This document shows positions 56,842 to 64,000 of a stretch of 64,000 nt of DNA, piece by piece. The translations under genes and the position numbers were made by a program. Each line of letters starts with the position of its first letter. The stretch's first letter is position 1. Under the pieces are notes generated by a model, which ran no database searches, was not told the DNA's origin, and saw only the letters and a list, made by a program, of their open reading frames with translations. Origin of the DNA: Lutjanus erythropterus (taxonomy: Eukaryota; Chordata; Actinopteri; Lutjaniformes; Lutjanidae); contig CM034613.1 of the NCBI GenBank assembly GCA_020091685.1, positions 7,897,104-7,961,103 of the forward strand. The letters are read 5' to 3'.

Positions 56842-58900
56842 CTTAGCTACTTTGCACCACTGGTTTTCACCATCGCAGTGCTTAAAAGAAGCATTTTTGC
56901 AATAAAGATAGTCAGACCTAAAGATATGGAATAACATATTTTCTGTACTGATATTGATATTGGCTTTCAAAAACTGTATTCAGAGCAAAATCCTACAAAA
57001 GGGCTGAGCAGAGGGAGGCCTTGCTGTTATTGCTCACAAAAGACCATTTTGTTTTCTTGTTCTTTTCCTTCCTCATTCTCTCACGGTCTTCCTTGATCGT
57101 TCAATACTTTCTCCGGCGCTCTCAGAGAGATGTCTCAACAGCCGCGCTCATTAATTCATGAATGTGCTGAAAGTGCTCGCTGTTGTGGAGGACTGTGGGG
57201 ATATATCCACAGAGAACACAGGTACAAGTAATCGCACGAATGCGCACAAACATTAAGGGCTCACACAAAATGAGTAATCAAATTACAATAAATAGCACCA
57301 TCATTCAGTTGTTTTCAAATTGAAATAAGTTTTCTCCCTTGTAGAGTGGATTTTGGAGGGAAGCAAACCAAAAATACCCAGATGGATCCTGTCAGTTTGA
57401 GAATCTCTACCAGACTACATTTAGAAAGTAATGTACTCAGTACTGCATAGACACACTTTCAGGTACACACACACACATACACACACACAGCCACCCACAC
57501 ACACAGGAGGAAGTGGTTGTGAATTCACCGTGTGTCCAGTAAGTGCTGATAATGAAGCTGTCTGTGGTGATCAATAGAGATCAGCTCTCGTCACTTCTCG
57601 CCGCTCTGGCCCTCTCTGCTTCCCTCACCGGCCTTATCTCAGTCCTCCTTCTCCATTCCCCTCTGCACCTCCTCACTCCCTCTGCTGATGTGTGTTTGCT
57701 CCATCATCACTCACTCGCCTCTTCCATCTCCACCAGCGCCGTCCACCTAGAATATTTTGGTCCAGCTAGTTCCTGCTCTTGAAGGGACTAAAACTGAATG
57801 AAATGAAATACACAGAAATTAAGGACATTTTTCTGATAATTCTATTTCTGATGATGTTTGGAAGTCAAAACAGTTGATAGCACAGATGTAACACACCAGC
57901 AATGAGTTTGGAGAAAATAAGGGGAAGCTATTAAGTGTTTTAAAAGAACCTTGGAGTGTATTTTTTAAGCTGCACCAATCAATATCTTCATATTTACAAT
58001 GACTGAGTGTAATTTGAAAGTGGCCATCTGTAGTGAGGAACACACTGAGAATTACCAATCGACTCTGCTGTTTCCCTCTGCTGTGTCGACTCTCACCCCA
58101 TTTATAGGGGGCAGGTGTTTTTAACTAAGAAGCTCTGATAAACCCACTGCTGAACACCGGACAGCCGAAGATGGTTAGCAGTCTGAGGGTGTAGGGTGTT
58201 TCAGAGTTCTCCCACCTGTAGCTCGATTCATTTGGTCCAGGGGTGAATATGAAGTTAAACAGACTGAGAGGTAACTTCTCGACAGTTTTGGTGATTGTCA
58301 TCCTGTATCATCAGGAACCATGTGGGGAAATTAAATTCCAGTGACTGACAGAAGTTTATGCAGCACTTTAATGATTCTGATATATATTGTGTATGTATAT
58401 GTATATTTATGGTCTCTGGTGTCACAAAGACCTCCCAAAGAACTGTTGACTAACAGGTGAAGATAGGATGATAAGGAGGCGTCTTACATCCAGCTTGCTG
58501 CTGCTGTGGCTCGTACTCATCTGGTGTCCACACAGAGACAGCATTGCTGCTGCAGCGCTGCTACTGCCAGCCGTATAACTGTCATTGAGTTTTGCAGAGG
58601 TGTGAAGAGAAGAAAAGAGCCGCAACCAGAAAGCAGTGTGATTTTTATCAACCCTGATTCAGAGAACGAGAGAGAGGGAGGGAGAGAAGATAAAAGAGAT
58701 TAAAATGACTGCCCTTCACCTGAGTTTTTTCATATGTGTGACATACGGTGTTACTGTGGGTTCACTGTCACACACCTTTGAATGGACTTGACTGACAAAC
58801 TATATACAGAAGGATACAAGCAGTTTTAATAGCTTTTGGCCTGTCAAACAGGGTAAAGATTCACGCTTACATGCATCCGAAGATGTATTTTTGCCTTTAA
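56842..58900. other. Non-coding DNA
   Basis: CA-rich at 57464-57505. 57090-57200 is repeat-free (GCGCTCATTAATTCATGAAT). The open frame at 57543-57782 is Leu/Ser/His-rich with no recognisable domain. No gene supported. Confidence 0.5.
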
Positions 58901-58909
58901 AATGTAGCT

Positions 58910-59115
58910 AAAATCATTTACTTGCTCTCATAAAATCCTATGGTTGGTTCATTTGCTTTCACACCACAGACAAACTGCACCAGAATCTGTTTGGAACTCG
59001 TCCAAGTCCCACCTTTTTCAGTTGTTTGGTCTGCACCAGGGTTCAGTTCACAGCTTTCACACCAGCCCAAACGATAGAAGACCAAATGAGGAAGGTGTGA
59101 AAGCCCCTGAATGGA
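58910..59115. repeat. Possible dispersed repeat (TTCACACCAC...GGTGTGAAAGCCCC)
   Basis: TTTGCTTTCACACCACAGAC and the inverse-like GAAGGTGTGAAAGCCCCTGA bracket a palindromic stretch with GGTCTGCACCAGGGTTCAG. Resembles a repeat I recall from other fish; uncertain. Confidence 0.35.
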
Positions 59116-59445
59116 GCTAAAAGTTTGGCGAATGTTGTTCTTAACATTCATCAAGTGGACAGAAACACAACACCAAATGAAAGCTAGTGTTGCAAAATGT
59201 CTGCTGAATGTGAAAATAGAGAATAATTTGCTAGCATGTTCAAAAGCAGAAAAAGTAAGGGCTGGGCGATAAACCTGAAAAATCTATCACAACAGAATGT
59301 GATAAGAACTGATACATATTAATAACCTATTTTTAATAAAGACCAGGACAAAAAAAATGGTTTGATTAAATTTTTACTTAATCGCTTTATTTATCAAGAG
59401 CAACAGGTCATAATTTTGATGTTACACAACAATAAAAAACACACA

Positions 59446-59621
59446 TGGGGGAACCTTGGTAGCTCAGCATGTACGTCCTGTACCACGGCTGAGTTCTCAT
59501 CACAGCACCCCAGGTTTGATTCCAGCCTGTGACTCTTGACACCTGCTGCTAGTCGTCCAGTCTCTCTCATCCATCGTTCCTTCCTGGCTTTGCATGCCCT
59601 ATCAAATAAAAGCAACAAGGC
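59446..59621 (+). mobile_element. tRNA-derived SINE, copy 2, with perfect 13-bp target duplication
   Basis: TAAAAAACACACA occurs exactly at 59433-59445 and again at 59622-59634. The tRNA-like head has an A box TGGTAGCTCAGC at 59457-59468 and a B box GGTTTGATTCC at 59513-59523 (canonical GGTTCGANTCC with one change), the internal RNA polymerase III promoter. A tRNA-unrelated body follows and the tail is CTATCAAATAAAAGCAACAA, akin to copy 1 at 20759-20922. SINEs move with LINE-encoded machinery; the intact duplication indicates a rather recent insertion. Confidence 0.88.
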
Positions 59622-59634
59622 TAAAAAACACACA

Positions 59635-61234
59635 GATAAATACAAAATAAATAAGGATAAATCATGTCCGTTTTTATTAACAGTTCCCTCACAGTCTGGA
59701 TTCTGGTAGTGCAGCTGAACTGTTAAATGATTGGCTGTTTGCATGTCAGTCTTAGCCCAAACCATCATGAAGGGATATGATAGGCTGTTTATGAGCCAGG
59801 GTATATTCTTTATGCGTGTTTCGTATTTCGTCGTTTTGTATTTACTGCATTTCAGTGAAACAGGTTTTTTTTTCTGTTGCTGAAGTGTCTAGATACATAT
59901 CACAGCCCTTTTATTGCCCATGTCTGCAAAAGCTTTAATAAAATCAGAAAATGCAGCTTTAAACAACAATTCTGTCGACATTTTCCAAAGGTTTTAAACC
60001 GGTCTATTATCTAAATCACTTATTTAGAAGTGAAATTAAAAGGTCATTAAAATTATTTTCCAATCTGTTTGTTTTCATTTTGGAAAGCCAGTTTTGACCT
60101 GAAGTGTTTAGTTTTTTTGTATTCACATTTTGCAGTAATAATAATGGGCATTTTCAGATGCATTTACTGTATCATTTGTTTTCACTCTCAAAAAAAGTAA
60201 TTTAGATAAAGTCCACATGACTCCATCTCCTTGCAATTAAAGTGGTAAATATTGTAAAATGTTATCAGAAGTGATAGGCGTAAAGAGCATATTTTCTGCC
60301 ATCAATTGCATTCCTCGGCTCGGCATGCTTTTAAATTGAGGGGCCACGCATATTATCTGACAACACAAGCACAACTTAATGAATTCAAACTGCTGAGATG
60401 ACAATTTAGTTTAATTAAACCGATCTAAGGTTGAGAATGAAGTCACGTTTTCATCAAAAACTCTCACTTTTTCCACCTTTGTTGTGTAGCACAAGGAGAA
60501 AATCTGTCTTGAAACTGAGATAAATAATATTTTAAAAATGTTGGAAATTATTACATTAACAATGTTGTCAGGCTCAAGTGTGACTTTGTGTTTGTAAAAT
60601 AAGCCTGAAGCAAAATGAATGCAGTTCCATCAGTACCCATGAAGTCCAGTCAGTTCTACTCTTAAATGCACCGCACTCTACCATCAATTTCCTTAATCTT
60701 CCTCCCTCTTCCCTCCTCCTCCTCCTCCTCTTCATGCTCTCTGCATCCTCCCTTTCAGCTCTTGGAGAAGATCTTGGTTGATTGCTGTGGTTGATGGCTG
60801 TGAGGAGAGAAGGAAAGAGGCGAGATGGAGAGGGAAGATGAGCGGGTGCGGCAGAGAAATGACGGGGTGCTGTTTGCCCCCTCGCGCAAATTTCGGATTT
60901 AGGGTTTTCAGATGTTCACGCCGCAGCAGCTGCGAAATGGGTGAGCGAGAGAGATGCGTGAGAGGAACGGAGAAGTAGAATGGACAAGTGAGAAAAAAAT
61001 AACAAACTGACATAAAACCCAGAGTGGTAGCAAAAATAATAATAGTCGTAGCAGACAGTGCAATTGTTGGAGGTGGTGGTGGAGGTTGGGGATGTTTTTC
61101 TCGCTGCTCGCTGTTGATGTCGTTGTAGTTGTAGTGGGTTATGCTATTATTGCTGTGAGTAGTGCTATTGTGTAGGTGGTTGTTGTTATGAATGTCTTAG
61201 AGGTAATACTTTCAGCTGTTGTTATAGCAGAAGG
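59635..61234. other. Non-coding DNA; 60280-60430 is a candidate conserved block
   Basis: No gene seen. 60280-60430 is repeat-free and includes CATCAATTGCATTCCTCGG and TTTAGTTTAATTAAACCG (a palindromic GTTTAATTAAAC core). CTC repeat at 60714-60731; purine-rich at 60800-60840. Confidence 0.4.
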
Positions 61235-61817
61235 TACTGGTGGACTCATGGGATGCAAAGGGGGCGATTACCCTCCCTGGTGCCCCCATGCTTGATAAAA
61301 ATGCTGCAAAAGTGCCCTCTTTGATGCCATGATGGTATATAAAACGTGATGAATGACCTTTACCCCTTTTCACTGCCCAAAAAGGGGTCAAGGTACCTTC
61401 TAGAATGCCCTTCCAGTGCACAAAATATATAGTTTCCTCTGAATTGCCCTTCCAATGAACCAAACGTGGTAAAGTGCCCTTTAGTCTGACCTTCCAGTGC
61501 ACAAAATGGGGTAAAGTACCCTCTAGAGTGTCCCTCCAGTGGACAAAATGTGGTGAAGTATCCACTAGAGTGCCCCTTCAGTGGACAAAATGTGGTAAAG
61601 TGCCCTTTAGATTGGCCTTCCAATGGACGAAACATGACAAATGTCCTCTAGAATGCCCTCCAGTGGACAAACCTTGATAAAGTGCCCTCTAGAGTGGCCT
61701 TTCAGTGGATGAAATCTGCTAAAGTGCCCCCTAGGCAGCCCTGGTGTCCTACTGCACACACCTGGTGCCCCAATTTTTTTTCGCCCCTGCCCCTCAGACA
61801 ACCTGAGTCCGCCACTG
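61235..61817. mobile_element. hAT-like element with internal ~42-bp minisatellite
   Basis: Left end TACTGGTGGACTCATGGG and, minus strand from the right end, CAGTGGCGGACTCAGG: imperfect inverted ends (10 of the first 13 bases agree). Flanks GCAGAAGG (61227-61234) and GCAGGAGA (61818-61825) agree at 6 of 8, compatible with an aged 8-bp duplication. The interior from about 61370 to 61735 is a tandem array of roughly 39-42-base units built on CCAGTGGACAAAATGTGG and AAAGTGCCCTCTAGAGTG, about nine diverged units. Minus-strand frames read as FCPLEGHSRGYFTT-like repeats; this is the array, not a protein. Confidence 0.7.
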
Positions 61818-62675
61818 GCAGGAGATGTGATTCTCTTTCTTCTGAGATGCTTTTATTGTTATGATTGCCGCCCTTGATGTTGCATGCAGTTGTTGGAGGT
61901 CTTTGCTTTTCTCGTGGACGTCTTGGTTGTTTATATTTGTTGTTTTTGTTGGAGCAGCTGTTGTCATAGTTGTCACTGCTGTGGTAGTAGTTGTTGTTGC
62001 TTTGCCTCTACTATTTTTCATCCATGTTGATCCAGCCAGCTGGCTGCTCATTCTGTGGCCCTGTGTCAACAGATAGGCCTGAGATGGATGCCCACTGGTC
62101 TTTTGTTGGAGGGAAAGAAAGAGAGACCCCCACTAATGCCTCCCCTCCCTTTTACCATTTTCTGTTTCTCTCTTTTTTAATGTCTCCCTCTGTCCTTTCA
62201 GTCTTTCTGCTGCTGTGATTTGTGGCAGCAGGCAGTGATAGGGGAGGAGGTAACTGTAGGGCAGACTTGTATTAACGGAGGGGAAGAAAAGACGAGATGG
62301 GGAGAGAGGCGTGGAGGGACACAGGGCACATCGCTGGGTAAATAAAGGGATGGGAGTTGGGCAGAAGCAGTTTGTCAGGCCTTACATACTGTGCCAGCGT
62401 GCGCGCGTGGATGTGAACGTGCGCACAGACCTGCGCTAAGTCAGTAAATCTGCATGATGCATGTGAGTGCAGTGTGTGTTTGCGTGCATGATAACACACA
62501 TGCTCCGCTGTGAATCTTCTCACAGATGGACTGCTGCAAACACACAGCAGACCTCATTCATATTAATGAGCTAAATCTATACAATGAAAATTTAATGCCA
62601 ACAATTTGTGACTGGGTGCCCAGTGTATATCAATGTGCACAATTAGTGGAGGAATTGGTATGTATGAGAGTGTAT
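61818..62675. other. Non-coding DNA
   Basis: GTT/TTG-rich at 61920-62010. No gene seen. Confidence 0.5.
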
Positions 62676-62787
62676 ATACAGATGGGTGACAAATTAAAAG
62701 TGTCTTAACGGTTGTTCCACCATGAGCCTGCAGAACAGCTTCAGTTCTCTCGTCACAGATTCCTTTAATTTGTCACTCCATCTGTAT
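62676..62787. mobile_element. 112-bp foldback MITE
   Basis: ATACAGATGGGTGACAAATT at the left and, on the minus strand from the right end, ATACAGATGGAGTGACAAAT: arms of about 25 bases with one single-base bulge, closing a 60-base loop. I recall similar ends from Tc1/mariner-type MITEs in fish. No coding capacity. Confidence 0.7.
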
Positions 62788-63269
62788 TTGACGCTCACAA
62801 TCTATCAAAAACTCCACTGAGAGCTCTTTCTGAAGATAAGAAAAAATATTTGCGCTTGTTAATCGGTAATGTGATGCATGCAACAGTGAGATGAGAGAAG
62901 CAATTATTAAAACCAAATCAATAGTGGCTGTTGTCAGGTGTCATCACAAGAGTGACTCCCCATGTTTAGACCGACCTCAGAAACTCGTGTATTATTGAGA
63001 TATAACTCAGGACAGAATAGGATTAGCAAATTAACAGTTACAGGATAATGTGGAGGAGAAATAAGGTAACCCCAGACCTGAGCAAAGATGGTTTTGTCTT
63101 TAGTCTTTTGAAATACGTTTGATTATATTAGTTTTGGGCAGACTAGAGTGTCTGAAACACTAAAGTAGTTTTGGTTTAATTTTCTCCTTCCCTGTTTCCT
63201 GTGCTTAGAAATGCTATGTTCTAGGCTCAAGCCTGCCATTTGCAAAACAAAGGAGGTTCAGTAATTTAC
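62788..63269. other. Non-coding DNA
   Basis: No gene seen. Confidence 0.5.
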
Positions 63270-63385
63270 ATTAATCCATCCATTATCTAAAACAGTTTAT
63301 CGTTTACAGGGGTCTGGAGCTAATCCCAGCTGACATTGCGGTACACCAGACAGGTTGCCAGTTCACAGTGCTGACTAGTTGGTAC
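63270..63385. mobile_element. Probable LINE-derived 3' fragment
   Basis: TTAATCCATCCATTATCTAA, GGGGTCTGGAGCTAATCCCA, GCTGACATTGCGGTACACC and GACAGGTTGCCAGTTCACAG resemble the 3' portion of a LINE-associated repeat that is very common in fish. Family assignment is from memory and uncertain. Confidence 0.5.
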
Positions 63386-64000
63386 CAGTTGAGGCATTTA
63401 TCACAATTTCAAGTGATTATCACTATGTGAAAATGCTGACGTCAGCCAGGTTGCGCGTCTGTTTGTGTGCATGTGCGCATATAGAAAATGTGTGGGATTT
63501 TATTACATTTTCTTCTTCTTTCCCATAAGGCCTCAGCTATGTGTCACTGAATCACCATCTCTTCCCCTCTCCATGCAAAAATATCACCCAAAATAAACTG
63601 TCAGAGAGTTGCTCAGATGAAGAAATATGAACTGAAAATATTGTGCATGAGTGTGTGTGTGTGTGTGTGTAAGCGTTCCACCTGCGTTTGTTCCTGGCGA
63701 TGTGTCATACCACGGTGCGCTTATGCAGTTATTTGGCAGTGATGGTCGCTCCCATGTCAAAACACACACACATACATGCACACACACACACACATACATA
63801 CCTGATACCTGGTCCAATATCAGTGTAAATGAGACAGGAGGACCACTCTTACACCAGATGCACACGGCACTCAGTGTCACTGTCACCGCAGGAGAAGAGA
63901 GGGCGAGGAAGCAGAGTCAACAAGATAGAAAAAGGGAAAAAAGAGGAAGGATGGAAGCAGAGAGGAAGGGGAGGGCAGAGGAGTGGTGGATACTGCTCAT
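63386..64000. other. Non-coding DNA with GT and CA runs
   Basis: GT at 63653-63670, CA at 63764-63793; purine-rich from 63890 to the end. No gene seen. Confidence 0.55.

Noticed and set aside
59446..59530. Possible functional tRNA gene on the plus strand
   Set aside because: A and B boxes are present but acceptor stem pairing is not, and the element has a SINE body, tail and target duplication.
61212..61677. Repetitive protein with FCPLEGHSRGYFTT-like units
   Set aside because: The repeat is a DNA minisatellite with unit lengths of 39-42 bases and interruptions, inside a transposon-like element; conservation is not coding-like.
1..64000. CRISPR arrays, bacterial operons, phage or retroviral genes
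   Set aside because: No direct-repeat/spacer arrays, no prokaryotic gene organisation, and no reverse transcriptase, integrase, gag or env motif seen; tandem repeats here are microsatellites, minisatellites or transposon parts.

Overview
The window is vertebrate, almost certainly teleost fish, nuclear DNA, and I find no host protein-coding exon in it that I can support. The evidence is the composition (AT-rich single-copy DNA studded with long (CA)n/(GT)n arrays), two tRNA-derived SINE copies, and a dense population of short inverted-repeat DNA transposons of the kind that fill teleost introns and intergenic DNA. Family identifications of dispersed repeats rest on my memory of other fish genomes and are marked as such. 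The region is best read as intergenic DNA or the inside of a very large intron. || Layout. 0-5 kb: GT-rich degenerate tandem units split by a ~1 kb transposon-like insertion, a TTC tract, an octamer/homeodomain-rich block near 3.3 kb and a GGTTCT/AGAACC repeat. 5-12 kb: G-rich and CT-rich tracts, hAT-like relics, a small 102-bp inverted-repeat element, a BED zinc-finger fragment, and a long dispersed repeat interrupted by another. 12-24 kb: two diverged copies of one repeat (12 and 22.6 kb), a telomere-like palindrome, polypurine tracts, a GC-rich block with two RFX-type X-boxes (17.4 kb), several MITEs, and a SINE inside an AT-rich repeat. 24-36 kb: a Tc1-like element with TA flanks and a dead catalytic triad, two relics of a second DD34E Tc1/mariner-like family (27.6 and 34.4 kb), and hAT-like elements. 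36-48 kb: further hAT-like pieces, one with a perfect 8-bp target duplication (39.5 kb), the second GGTTCT repeat, and a self-nested foldback element (45.5 kb). 48-64 kb: two more inverted-repeat elements, a GC-rich block with a perfect palindromic X-box (54.2 kb), a third Tc1-like element on the minus strand (55.7 kb), a SINE with a perfect 13-bp target duplication (59.4 kb), and a hAT-like element carrying an internal ~42-bp minisatellite (61.2 kb). || How it works together: there is no operon or gene set here. The coding capacity seen is broken transposase and one isolated BED-finger fragment. The points most worth a second look are regulatory-looking motifs (X-boxes at 17.4 and 54.2 kb; CTCF-like motifs carried in the inverted repeats of the 22.7 kb element; the POU/homeodomain cluster at 3.3 kb) and the nested transposon structures. 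I did not find evidence for a new biological system.
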